Made by a program: the position numbers and the translations under genes. Shown one piece after another: positions 44,819 to 56,840 of a stretch of DNA of 64,000 nucleotides (the first letter of the stretch is position 1; every line of letters starts with the position of its first letter). The notes below the pieces were generated by a model, which worked only from the letters and a program-made list of their open reading frames with translations, made no database searches and was not told the DNA's origin. The stretch is from Argentina anserina (taxonomy: Eukaryota > Streptophyta > Magnoliopsida > Rosales > Rosaceae). Location of the stretch: the NCBI RefSeq assembly GCF_933775445.1, contig NC_065878.1, positions 13,403,395-13,467,394 of the forward strand. The letters run 5' to 3'.

Positions 44819-45211
44819 TGAAGAGAAAATGAGGGAGTTGATGAGAGAGAGAGTCAAGATGCAGAGAGTGAAGTGGTAATCTATAGAGGTGATGTAACTG
44901 GGTTTTTATATCAGATGCTCAGAGGGAAACTTTCATCAGTCCCGTTCACAATGTCGTCAATAGGGGCTTATGTAAATCTAATTATCACAATTGTCAATAT
45001 GTTAGTCTCTAAGCGCATAGTGGTGTCAAGAACAAGAATATATACTATGATTATGGCAACCGCCACTTCATCTCATTGCTTCATCATGATAGATGAATTA
45101 GCGTTGCTCACCAGGAAAATTTTGTACAATTGTCATTAGATTAGGCTTAGGTGAGGTAATGATCGTTATCTTATTTATTTTTTATTGACAATCTATCTCG
45201 AATAAAATGTA
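44819..45211. other. Promoter side of the GH16 pseudogene up to the copia element
   Basis: Begins with an AG-rich stretch (GAGAGAGAGTC) like a 5' UTR. An 88-codon plus frame (44873-45139) has no motif. Confidence 0.4.
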
Positions 45212-45216
45212 TATCT

Positions 45217-45445
45217 TGTTAAAAGAAAAACATTATTAACTTATTAGTGTGTCTTCGTCAAAGTAACTGACGGAGACAATTAGGTAATCAGTATTGATAT
45301 TTAGTTAATTACGGATCTAAATTATGTAAGGGATCAATTTGCATTTATTGTCATTAAATTGATTGATACTTTTCTATGTAATATTTCCCCTATATAAAGG
45401 GGGTTCGTAATAATACGAGTAGACCAATTTCATTTCACTTTTACA
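45217..45445 (+). repeat. Left LTR of the copia element
   Basis: Contains the promoter-like CTATATAAAGG near 45391 and ends TTTTACA; the next bases, CGTTATCAGCTC, are the probable primer-binding site (half-tRNA type, diverged). Confidence 0.9.
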
Positions 45446-46473
45446 CGTTATCAGCTCTTTAGCTTTATTTTGATTTTTTAGCCAAACAAGCAAACAAAAC
45501 AAACCCTAGTTTTTTTTCCGGCCGCCGCTCGCTAGCAGCAACACTGCCAGTCATGGCAGATTCCAAACCAGCGTGCCACATGCCATGCCTCGCCTTAGAC
45601 CGACGTGAGCAACCACTCGCTTCGGAATTGCGAGACCAGTAGCCCAGATTGGTGCGCCTAGCCTCGATCCGATCTCCGACATCGCCTCCTGCTCACCTGC
45701 CCCGACGTAGCTTCCGGTCTCCGTTGCCTTGTGCAGACCCAAATCGGAGACCCCCGATCTCCGACGCCGCAAGCAAGATCGGCGACGACCTAGATCAAAG
45801 ATTCTCTCACCGTCGCTCCACTATTCCCGATCGGCCAACACCGCACCAGATCTAACTATCTCGACCTGGACCCGCGACTTGCGACCCGCGTTTCGTTTCG
45901 AAAAAAAAAAACTGAAATATTTACTATTCTGGTAAATTAAGGTTAGTTTTTCACAATTTTTGTTCTTGGTAATTTATAATAATAATTAACTTTTACAATC
46001 TCGAGAAATTTAAATAGTAAATATGAAAGTTTGTTTACTGTTTTTTTAACTATATGTGTTATTTATTTTAAAGTAAGTAAATATGCATATCTATAATATG
46101 ATTTGTTTGCCGGGTTTACTGCATGCGTATATGTTAAGTTGGTAATGTTTTCAATTATGCATGGTAAATTAAGACATAATAATTTTACGATTGTGACATA
46201 TTTGATTAATGTGTTATGCTTCATGACGTGCTTAAGAATTAAATATATGCATGTTTGATGGGTTTTTGTCATCAATATTATTATTTAGCATGACATATAT
46301 AGTATTTACCATGATAATGAAAAATCATGAGCTTTACAAAGTTTTATAAAAGTAACTATGTGATAAAGTATTTTCACAAAAAGCATCGAAAGAAAAATGT
46401 GACCACCATGAAATTTGGTTTCGAAATCCAATTCACTCTTGGAAATTAATACACATTTACTCTTGTTTTTGTA

Positions 46474-47560
46474 GATGGCTGACCAAACTCGACCCAAATT
46501 TGCCATTTTGGACTCAGAAGGAATTGAGTACCATCGTTGGGTTTCTGATGTTGAAACCACGTTTGTGGGAAATGACTACACAACCACCATTTATCCTCCC
46601 ACCGACAAAAAGATGAACCGTCGGCAAAAACCAAAGCCAATACCCTAATGTTCTTGAGGCGGCATATTGATCAAAGGTTGGTATGGGAGTACTTTGAGTT
46701 GAAAACACCCAAAGAAGTGTGGGATGCCCTAAAGGGACGTTTTGGAAATATTCATGACACTTTGCTCCCATAATTAACTGTCCAGTGGAATGAAATCCGC
46801 TTACTTGACTACAAAAGGGTTAATGACTTCAACAAGGATATGTTGCGCTTGAAAGCACATCTCAATTTCTGTGGAAAGGAACTCACATAAAATTATATGA
46901 TCCAGAAAACTCTATCCACTTTTCCTACTCCGGCACTTATACTAGCGAACCAGTATAGGTTGGAGTATGACAACAAAAGAATCACTACCTTCCATAAATT
47001 GATCACCATGTTGCAAGTATCATGATCAAGTTCTTCTAAACAATTATGCCAGGCATATTGGGACAAAGAAAATTCCCGAGGCTAACTATGGCAAGGTGAA
47101 GGGTGGAAAGAACCCTAAAGCAAAGATGACTGGACGTGCTGACCCTTACACACGTGGGGGCAATACACCACGTGGAAAATGATATGGAGGACGTGATATG
47201 GGCCGTAAAATGGGTCGTGGAGGTCCTCCCAATGTATGGTGCAGAGATGGTGGTGCAGGTCCTAGTGGCACTGGACCTAGTGGTCACAAAGTGGAAAAGG
47301 CACCGAAAAACTCCCAAACAAAAAGGGAAAGAGTTGGCAATGAACCTTGCAATATGTGTGGAGACACTGCTCATTGGTATAAGAGATGTCAGGCAAGCAA
47401 CATAGTAGCAGCCAATTACAAGAGGTATAGTGAGTCTAAAGAACAAGAGGCTGACTATATGGAGGAAGAAGGTCATGAATCTAATGTCAGCCTCACAATT
47501 TCGGACTTTAATGGCAAGATGGACCCTGCCAAGTCAAGCGATACTCCAGATTTTGATTAA
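46474..47560 (+). pseudogene. Copia gag, broken
   Basis: Starts MADQTRPKFAILDSEGIEY, followed by the gag text YHRWVSDVE. It shifts frame several times; near the end it has the zinc knuckle CNMCGDTAHWYKRC (47351-47390), a CX2CX4HX4C nucleic-acid binder. Stops lie at 46648 and around 46890. Confidence 0.8.
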
Positions 47561-47929
47561 TTTTTTTCATTTATTTCCAAGTTGAGTGTGAAGGCGTAAT
47601 GCCTTATTTTAATTAGACTATTGGTTTGGTCTTAAAGTTTATTTTTCAATAATGGTTTGTTGAATTAGATTTCTATGTATGAAACTTATTTTGATTACCG
47701 TTGGATTATTAATAAATTTTCAGATTTTATTTTGAAGTATTCAGATTGTTAAAGTTTTTAAATTATTGTACATGGTTCGAAAATAGCACTATTAATGATG
47801 TAAAGCAATACATCCATGCAATAAAAAGAATAATTATTGGAATGAAAAGTATATCGTTCGACCTACGCCAGAATACTCTAATGCATATGAGATATATATT
47901 TTTAATGATCACATCAAAATTTAATTGTA

Positions 47930-49531
47930 GGAATGAATCGAGGAGAAATAGGATGCTTAGCAGATTGTGCGACTACCCACACGGTATTAAGGAATCGACA
48001 ATTATTTGTTGAATTAATTCCTTATAATTCATGTTTGTCTATTATGACTGAATCTGACCAAATTGTAAAAGGGCGAGGAACTGCCCAATTTTTCCTACCA
48101 AATGGCACATTGTTGAAAATCACAAATGCTCTATATGCACCTAGAGCCCCTCGAACCTTGTTAAGCTTTAAAGATATACGTACCAACGGTTATCATCTGA
48201 ACACTTATTGTGAGAATGGAATTGAATATTTGTGTCTTCTCTTGAATGTAGAATGACATGTGTTTTATAGAAGATGATGAGTCAAGATAATGAACTATGT
48301 CTTACAACCATATGGATTATTGAATCATATGCTATCACCAATGATCAAATTTGGGACACTGACTTATACATGCTTTGGCATGACCGATTAGGACATCTTG
48401 GTCGGGACATGACGGTCCGTATTCTAAAGAGTTCACACGGGATCCCTTCTTTCGAGGGAAAAATAAAAGGGGACAACAATCCAATATGATGCATAGTACT
48501 CGTTACACTACTCCAATGCAGTCATTACCTTCTAAATACTAGAAGTGTTCCCTCCCTCTGCCTCAATGACTATTTCCAAGGCACATCAGTCATTTTGCAA
48601 AGCCTGCTCTTTGGCAAAAATAGGATCGAGACATTCCTATGCTAAAGATATGAAACAAAACATTTCATTCTTACAAAGGATACAAAGTGATATTTGTGGA
48701 CCTATACATCTAGAATGCCGGCCATTTAAGTACTTTATGGTTCTGGTGGATGCTTCGACTCGCTGGTCACATGTTACATTATTGTCCACACGAAACGCTG
48801 CATTTGCAAAACTTCTAGCACATATTATTCGTTTAAGGGCTCACCACCCTGATCACTCTATTAAGTCTATAAGGCTTGATAATGCTGGAGAGTTTACATC
48901 AAAAGTATTTGATGATTATTGCTTGTCTATTGGGATCGATGTAGAGCATCATGTTCCTCATGTGCATACACAAAATGGACTCGCTGAAGCCACCATCAAA
49001 AGGTTACATATGGTGGCTAGGGCACTTTTTATGCACACTAACTTACATATATGTGCATAGGGTTATGCAATATTGCACGCAGCCTTGCTAATTCGTTTCA
49101 GACCTACTCCTAGTCAACCATTTTCTGCGTACCAGTTGGTTACTGGATATGAGCCTGACATTTCACACTCACGCATATTTGGTTGTGCTGTATATGTGCC
49201 TATTGTGCCCCCACATCGCACAAAAATGGGTCCTCAGAGACGACTAGGTATTTATGTTGGATATGAATCCCCAACAATTATTTTCTATTTGGAACCTTTG
49301 ACAGGCGATCGTTTTACCACTAGATTTGCGGAATGTCATTTTGATGAGACAGTTTTCCCGTCATTTGGGGGAGATAAGAAAAAAGATTTTCAAAAGGAAC
49401 GACATGAATTGTCATGGTTTGTCCCCACTCAATCTCATTTTGTTCCCCGCACTCCACAATGTGAAAGTGAAGTGAAAAGAATAATCGATATTCAGAACGT
49501 AGCAGATTCGATTCCTGATGCGTTTTTCTGA
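47930..49531 (+). pseudogene. Copia protease and integrase, broken
   Basis: The protease shows CLADCATTHTVL (normally DSATTH or DSGAT) near 47955. The pre-integrase block LWHDRLGHLG follows near 48376. The integrase core (48545-49060) has Asp in QSDICGP, Asp in RLDNAGEF and Glu in NGLAEATIK, the DDE triad. A TAG at 49058 and other stops break it; the C-terminal GKPx-like part runs 49073-49531. Confidence 0.82.
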
Positions 49532-50039
49532 TATCGCTAAAGTGACAAGATCACACATACCAGCTGTAAATGTGCCTGCAAGGTTAGAAGTCCTCAAAAA
49601 GGGGCACAATGTCGTAGTAGGAGGCACTGCAACCACACTTAGTGGAGGTGTGGTTAAGGCCGTGGATCCTCAAAAGGAAGAATGGGAGGCCGCTTGGTTC
49701 GACTAATACTCGCCCAAGGAAGAAAATGGCGACTAAGGCACAACCATATCCATTAATCATCGATGTGGAGAATCCCTCTCATGAGATTATCTCTAATTAT
49801 AGTTATGTCCATGAATCATTACTAGAAGACGCTCCGATGTTTGATATGATTCCAGAGAACAAAGAAATCTCAATGAATTATGAGAGTGCACATGAGTTGA
49901 TGGAAAGATCTTCCATACACATTGATGATGCATTTGCATAGACGCTGCTCATGAAATAATAGAGCATAATGATATCGAGTCATGCTCTGTTGTAGAATGT
50001 CAACAAAGAGCAGATTAGCCTAAATGGAAAGACGCAATC

Positions 50040-51678
50040 CAGGTAGAATTAGATTCACAGGCAAAAAGACAAATATTTGGTTCGGTAGTGCTAACCCCAC
50101 CAAGTGTAAAGCTTGTAGGACATAAATGGGTATTTGTCAGAAAGCGTAGTAAGAAGAACGAAGTCCTAAGGTACAAGGCTCGCCTTGTGGCGCAAAGTTT
50201 CTAACAACGCCCTGGAATTGACTATGAGGAGACATACTTTCTTGTAATGGACGTCATATCGTTTCTCTACCTTGTTAGTTTGGTAGTTTCCGAATGAATA
50301 AACATGCAGCTTATGAATGTGGTTACAGCATATCTCTATGGGGATCTAGATTCAGAGATATATATGAAAGTGTCTGATGGCCTTCAATTGCCCAAGTCAT
50401 GTGACTGTAAACCACGGAGTGCGTTTGCAATTAGGTTGAAACACTAATTTTACGGACTAAAGCAATCCAGGCGGATGTGGTATACCCGTCTAAGTGACTA
50501 ATTGATTGGGAAATGATATAAGAATAATGAATTGTGCCCCTACGAATTTATAAGGAAAACAACTTCCGGATTTGCTATTGTAGCTGTTTATGTGGATAAC
50601 ATGAACATAATAGGTCCTCTTGACGAAATAAGAGAAACCACGAGCTATTTGAAATCCGAATTTGAGATGAAAGATCTTGGGAAAACTCGGTTTTGTCTAG
50701 GCCTTGAACTAGAGCACCGAGCTTGTGGAATTTTAATCCACCAGTCTGCATGTGTCCAAAAGATGCTCAGGCAATTTAACATGGACAAAGTGCACCATGT
50801 TAGCACTCCCATGATCAGTCGAAATTTGGATGTAAAGAAAGATCTGTTTCGCCCACAGGAAGAGGACAAATAGGTATTAGGAGCTGAAACTCCCTATCTA
50901 AGTGCAATAGGTGCATTATTGTACTTGGCCCAATGTACTCGACTTGATATTACATTCTCAGTGAACTTGTTATCTAGATTTAGCTCAGCGCAAACGCAAC
51001 GTCATTGGAATGGTGTCAAGAATATATTTCGATACCTAAAGGGAACCATTGACTTGGGTTTATTCTTTCCTTATAGTAAGACAGAAGGATCCGCAAATGG
51101 AGTTGCAGTTCCTAAAGAAAATGTCGATGACAAAATTACTATCCCCTACTCTGAAACCTCAAATAATGTTTTGGTTGGTTTCGCTGATGCTGGGTACCTT
51201 TCTGACCCACATAAATGCCGTTCCCAAACTGGTTATGTATTCACTATTGGAAAACAACGATATCTTGGAGATCAACTAAGCAAACCCTTGTGGCTACCTC
51301 TTCGAACCACTCAGAGATTATTACTCTACATGAGGCGGTTCGTTAGTGCGTATGACAGTATGGCTAAGGTCCATCATTACTCATCTTCGAGGAACTAGTG
51401 GTTTAAGTTCTACCACTGAAGAGCCTACGTGCATTTATGAAGATGATGCAGCTTGCATCGAACAAATGAAGCAAGGTTATATCAAAGGTGACAATACGAA
51501 ACATATATCTCCAAAGTTTTTCTATAATCAGCAACAACAAGCTCTCCTCAAGATTCAAGTGAACCAAGTTAAATATGAAGAGAATGTGGCAAATTTATTT
51601 ACCAAGTCATTGGCTAAAGTTACGTTTGAGAAATATGTAAACAATTTAAGAATGCGAAAGCTTTCCGATCTCCCTTGA
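50040..51678 (+). pseudogene. Copia reverse transcriptase/RNase H, broken
   Basis: RT starts near LVGHKWVFVRKRS (50110). The catalytic motif at about 50590 reads YVDN rather than YVDD, so a metal-binding Asp is lost. The connection and RNase H follow (50919-51398, 51346-51678), with LYLAQCTRLDI and VGFADAGYLSDP. The tail carries DNTKHISPKFFY. There are at least four frame breaks. Confidence 0.82.
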
Positions 51679-51866
51679 TTAAAGTAAGAATCAGGGGAGG
51701 GTAGACTTTAGGGGGAGTCTAGACCCACGCATGTTATTAGTGTGTTGTACTCTTTTTCCCTTCGACCAAGATTCATTTTGTCCCATTGGGTTTTATTATC
51801 TGGTAAGGTTTTTTATGAGGCAACATTTCATGCACTAATATGTCTTTGACTTGACATAAGGGGGAG

Positions 51867-52095
51867 TGTTAAAGGAAAAAACATTATTACCTTATTAGTG
51901 TGCATTCGTCAAAGTAACTGACAGAGACAATTAGACAATCAGTATTGATATTTAGTTAATTACGGATCTAAATTATGTAACGGATCAATTTTTTTTATTG
52001 TCATTAAACTGATTAATACTTTTTCATGTACTATTTCCCTTATATAAAGAGGGTTCGTAATAATACGAGTAGACCAATTCCATTTAACTTTTACA
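51867..52095 (+). repeat. Right LTR of the copia element
   Basis: Same length as the left LTR, with TTATATAAAGAGG at the same place. Preceded by the polypurine tract. Confidence 0.9.
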
Positions 52096-52242
52096 TATCT
52101 CATATTTGTTTGATATTCCAATTACAGTACTATAGTTACTAATCTTTATTAAAAAATAAGTAATTGATAATCTTAACCCTATGTTATCCCAAAAGTCGTA
52201 TCCTCCTTGTTTCCTCTTCTCACTCGTGTCCAGCCTCGTCTT

Positions 52243-52806
52243 TAGGGATGACAATATTACCCATCGGGTAGGGTATTCACAAGTATTTGACCCTAATGGG
52301 ACTGTGTAATGGGTAAAAACGGGGAACATGTATGAAAATCCCCTATATTCGAAATATGGAATCGGGTAACGGGCGGGGATAGTATTTTGATCTCAATCTT
52401 CATCCCCATCCAATAAGAATAAAATATATATTATATATGTTTTAATATTAATTAATTAATTCATATTTATGTAAATAATTTTTTTATAATTATTATTTTA
52501 TTTTGAACTAGACGTGTATTGGTTTAAATTGGATTAATGTAAAAAAAAACTAATTTCATCATAATATTTAGTTTTCATTTTAGATTTTTACGTTTTTTCT
52601 ATATTTCATATGAATTTTTATATAATATAATAAAATTTCATTAATGGGTATTAGGGCGGGTATGAGAAACGGATCCCCAACGGGTGTGGGGACGGGAAAT
52701 ACCCATTACTTTCTAATGGGATTGGAGCGGGTATGAGGACGTAATTAAAATTGGGTGGGTATGGTATTTCGATCCCCTGACCCTACCATGCTCATTGCCA
52801 TCCCTA
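52243..52806. mobile_element. hAT-type MITE
   Basis: Terminal inverted repeats TAGGGATGACAAT (left) and, reverse complemented, TAGGGATGGCAAT (right). The target duplication CTCGTCTT is perfect on both sides (52235-52242, 52807-52814), the 8 bp typical of hAT elements. The interior of 564 bp has repeated GGGTA/CGGGTATG motifs and no coding, so it is non-autonomous. Confidence 0.92.
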
Positions 52807-53099
52807 CTCGTCTTCTCAGAGCATCCGCATCCATAAAATAAAATGGGTTTGCTCAAGCAAAATGTGGACCCAAAAGTAAATTTTACTTCAAGCAATCGAT
52901 TTCAAATTTTTCTCAAGCAAATCGATTTTTTCACATACTCATTCACAATTTACTTAGGCAATTCAATTTTGTCTTCTTGTGAAATGATTAATTTTTTTTA
53001 CCGGATATATTTACAACTAAGAATAATGTGTCACATGTCGTTATCGACTTGATATAATCTAAAATTTCTGATAAGATTTTCGATTAATCGAGAGTTGAC

Positions 53100-54183
53100 A
53101 TGTGTCAGTGTCGGCAATCATTCATCAATCAGGTGGTCATAGCAGAAGCACAACACGATGATGAACCAACACGACCAAGCGGTTCACGTCGCGGTAAAAG
53201 ACCAAATAAGCCACGTCAGAGGCTATCTAGGGGACACAATCTCATGGAAGATTACTTCATCAAATGCCCAATCCTCGACACTCAAGACTTTCGTCGGAGG
53301 TACAGGATGAGCAGAGACCGATTCAACATTATCATGACAGACCTCTGCAACCACGGCCTGTCTTGGCATCAAAGAGAAGACGCCATTTATTTGCTAGGGC
53401 TACTTCCCCAACAAAAGATGACGAGGGCTCTATGAATGCTAGCGTACGGGTCAACTGTGGATCAGTCATCAGTGTACTGAAATTACAAGGATAAGGGAAT
53501 CGACTACCGTGGAATTTATGAAGGAGTTTTGCAGCCAAGTGGTTCACCTCTATGGTCCAAGATACCTCCGTAGTCCAACACTGGGACACCTCACGCGACT
53601 ACTAGCTAAAGACGAACACCGAGGTTTTCCATGTATGATTGGAAGTATCGACTGCATGCACTGGGAGTGGAGGAACTGCCCAACCGCATATCAAGGGGCA
53701 TACTCGGGGCGAAAGGATCGCCCAACAGTTATCCTAGTGGCGGTGGCCTCGTATGATACGTGGATATGGCACAATTCTTTTGGGTGTCATGGAGCTAAAA
53801 ATGACATTAATGTGCTCCACCTATCGAATGTGTTCTCAGAGGTTCTTGCTGGAAGAGGCCCAATTGTCGTCTACAAAGTCCACAAACAAAAGTACACCAC
53901 AGCTTATTATCTGGCTGACCGAATATATCCAAGGTACTTTACATTTGTCAAAACAATTTCTAATCCCCAAACACTGCAAGATAAGCTCTTCGCAAAGAAA
54001 CATGAGGCATACCAAAAAGATATGGAGATGGCCTTTGGCATCTTGCAATCTCAATGTGCAATTATACGTCATAATTGTACATTGCACCACAAATTGGTAA
54101 TGCCTACCATCATGTTAGCTTGCATTATATTGCATAACATGATTTTTGAGGAAGAGTACGTGGAGGATGAGGAAGAAGAATAA
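53100..54183 (+). pseudogene. PIF/Harbinger transposase (HARBI1-like), broken
   Basis: The N-terminal part (53100-53435) and the catalytic part (53509-54183, 224 open codons) are in different frames with stops between. The catalytic part shows MIGSIDCMHWEWRNCP (first Asp), GCHGAKNDINVL, YYLADRIYPRY (second Asp) and a Glu in MEMAFGILQSQ, the DDE nuclease that cuts the element ends. The C-terminus is acidic (EEEYVEDEEEE). A working protein would be about 380-400 residues. Confidence 0.85.
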
Positions 54184-54773
54184 GACTTGCAAAACTCATC
54201 GAGGGCTTTCCGGGTTTATGATGGGCCGGTGAATGCACAAGGGAATCAAATTCTTTTTGAGCCAATAAGTAGAGATGGAGCCAATATACAACGGTTTCAC
54301 GACCGTGTTGCGAATCTCGAATCCGTTTACATCCATAGAGAGCTCCAGAGAGACTTGATGAAACACATTTGTAGGGTGGAAAACCGGTAAAATACTCTAA
54401 ATATGTTTTATTGTGTGTTTTCATTCAGCTTGTGTTTAATTATTCAGCTTGCGTTTAATTTAACTATGTGTTTTAATTTAATGTGTATTTCAATTTCAAC
54501 TTAATAAATAAATTTCATTTTTATTTCTCAAAAATTTAAATTACATAAAATGACGAGCCAAACCCAGATTTATTATTAGTATAACTACTATGGAAATAGC
54601 ACGCGACTTGGGTGATAAGAATCCGTATATGTTTTATCGGTAGGTTGATCTTGACTAGCTTCTCATTCATTAAAGATTGCTAGTTTTGTCTTGGTAAAAT
54701 ACCTTTTCGAGATTGGGGTCATAGCCTCCAAATCCATTGTCATGATCCTTGTGTCATTCTCTTGTTTCTTCAA

Positions 54774-55746
54774 TCATAACTCTTCTTCCGCCCTTGCTTC
54801 CTTCCGCTTTTGAATGTCTATGTACTCCGCATAATAATTAAGCTCACTTTCATCATGGGCTAGCCTCTTTGTATGCCATGATGCTTGGTCACTTGCAATG
54901 GTATGCAAAACCTCAACTCGTTGCTCAATAGGAGTCTTACCCTGTTTCTTTTGGCGCCTAGCTTCCTTTGCCACCTTCGTTCCCATTGGTCTAGGTGGAC
55001 TTGATGGAGCTACCGTGTTGCTTTGAGGTGTCTCATTCACTTGTTTGTCATCCAAATTGATGGATGAAGATGATTCGGTTGTGGAAGGAGTATCATGGTA
55101 ACTACTTGCATATGGAGATGGAGTAATATATAGCACCGCAACGAAATATGGATGATCCTTAACTACTTTCCAACATTCAAAGTGTGTAAACACTTTCTTC
55201 TTAGCATATATAGTAATATGATTGAGCTTGTTTGATCTAATGAAAAACTTATATTAGCTACATATTTAATTACATAATATAAACAAATTGGATAAAATAA
55301 ATAATGTAAACAAATTAGATATATTAAAAAAATAATATATTAAAATAAATAATGCTACATATTTAAACAAATTAGATATATAAATTACATAATTTAATTC
55401 ATATAATCAAATAAAAATGATAATATATGATAAAACAATATAAACTTACTTCGCCCACTAACGAAGTGCCACTAATGATACGTTGTCGTGACGCTGTCAC
55501 ACATTCGCCCCATTTTTACAAGAGTAGTTTGAACTTGTTGTAGTGAGAAGCGAGCGTGATTCGGGTTCTCAGCTCATTCGGAGGTTTCTCACCTTGTGTT
55601 GGCTCCCAATTTTGCATATAATTGGCATGAATTGTCTCCCACAATTTGTCCCTCTTTTGTTTGTTACAGTCATATTGATCAACGCTATGACGGAAAACAA
55701 AGATGCACATTTGTAAATCTTCGGAAGGAAGCCAAAGGGTGCCCAT
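54774..55746 (-). pseudogene. PIF/Harbinger ORF1 (Myb/SANT-like, NAM-associated type), broken
   Basis: The N-terminal part at 55516-55746 reads SEDLQMCIFVFRHSV, RDKLWETIHANYMQNW and RTRITLASHYNKF, the trihelix/Myb-like text of the companion protein. The C-terminal part at 54774-55193 is Ser-rich, then basic with a helical tail. The two are separated by an AT-rich gap of about 320 bases that may be an intron or an insertion. In active Harbinger elements this protein binds the ends and brings the transposase into the nucleus. Confidence 0.7.
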
Positions 55747-56333
55747 TATTTTGGAAAAAAAATGCTAAACGAAATGAGAGAGGAGATGGAGGAAGATGTG
55801 AAATTGTTGTGCACAAATTGGTGTGAGTTGATCAAAAATTGAAATAGTATTTATAACCAAATTTTTGGGAGAGTTTTGAAATTTTTGGGATTTGTTTACT
55901 ATTTTTTGAGTTTATTTCCGTTCTGATCAAATACTAGCTGTTGCCTATTAATTCCGACTGTTTGATCGAAATTTTTGATTCAAAATGGAAGGCCTATATC
56001 TATTAAACTGTTGGCCCATTCGGTAAGCTATGTGTCAGCCATTCATTGGCTCGTTATTTTTTAAACATTTACTAGCACGTACATTGCACTCGCCTAACAG
56101 AAAAAAAAAACGCGTCTGACATCACCCACGTGATGTGGGCTCGCCAGGCGGACGAGCAATCGCCGAAGAAAAGTTTGCTCGAGCAGTGGGGCGATCAAAT
56201 CCTTCTGGTTGACTGGGCGAACAAATCTCGTCCAATGCGAGATAGAAACTGAGTTTGCTCGAGCAAACCCGCCGGTCCCAGTCGGTGCTCGAGCACTACC
56301 TCCTTTTTTTTCTCACCGGTGCGGGTGCTCTCA

Positions 56334-56840
56334 GTGGCTTTAGCATCTTTTTTATTATTATTAATCTTATGTTATGTTTTAGAGAAGTAATAAATCAATA
56401 TTTCTCTATTTATAATGTTTCAATTCCTTCGTAGCGCGATTGCCAAGTTTGGCCGGCCGAGGTGGTGACGCCCTACATCGACAAGAGGGGCTGACTCGAT
56501 CTAGTGGTGGTTGGGGTTCTGGCTTGTGTGGTGGCTTGGATGCCTTTGTCCTAAAGAAATAGGTGACCTGGGCATTCAGGTTGGGGACGACGACGTTATG
56601 GCTTTATTGGACACATTGTCTATTTAAGTGTAGCTTGCAGCATCATGGTGGTCGGCGAGAAGGATCAACGACCATAACTAAAATTTCACTCGTACGCCAG
56701 CTGATTGTATAATTTGAGACAATATTGGTACAATGTGATTCACGTGTCACACTTGTTGCCATTTAACACATAGACCAGTAGAACATAGGGGTTCTCACGA
56801 CTATGTCTGACAATGCAACAGTGTAATTACGTATTAATCT
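56334..56840. other. Unassigned sequence between Harbinger and duplicate copy B
   Basis: Contains a TTATTATTATT stretch and a moderately GC-rich block (56.44-56.65 kb) without open frames of note. No repeat ends were recognised. Confidence 0.35.

Larger units (their letters stand above)
45217..52095 (+). mobile_element. Ty1/copia retrotransposon, complete ends, decayed coding
   Basis: Both 229-bp LTRs (45217-45445 and 51867-52095) start TGTTAAA and end TTTTACA. TATCT flanks the element on both sides (45212-45216, 52096-52100), a perfect 5-bp target duplication. A polypurine tract AAGGGGGAG stands just before the right LTR (51858-51866). The interior has gag, protease, integrase, RT and RNase H in copia order. 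The LTRs differ at roughly 20 of 229 positions by eye, and the frames are broken repeatedly, so this is an older insertion. A long leader (45.45-46.47 kb) with no coding precedes gag. Confidence 0.93.
52819..56330 (+). mobile_element. PIF/Harbinger DNA transposon
   Basis: The ends are GAGCATCCGCATCC and, reverse complemented, GAGCACCCGCACCGG, matching at about 12 of 14 positions. TCA flanks both sides (52816-52818, 56331-56333), a 3-bp duplication as expected for this superfamily, though usually TTA or TAA. Subterminal GTTTGCTCGAGCAAAC-like palindromes occur at both ends. It carries the two genes of the superfamily, a DDE transposase (plus) and a Myb/SANT-like ORF (minus), in converging order, both damaged. 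Confidence 0.82.

Noticed and set aside
47036..47476. 146-codon minus-strand frame
   Set aside because: Antisense of the copia gag zinc-knuckle region.
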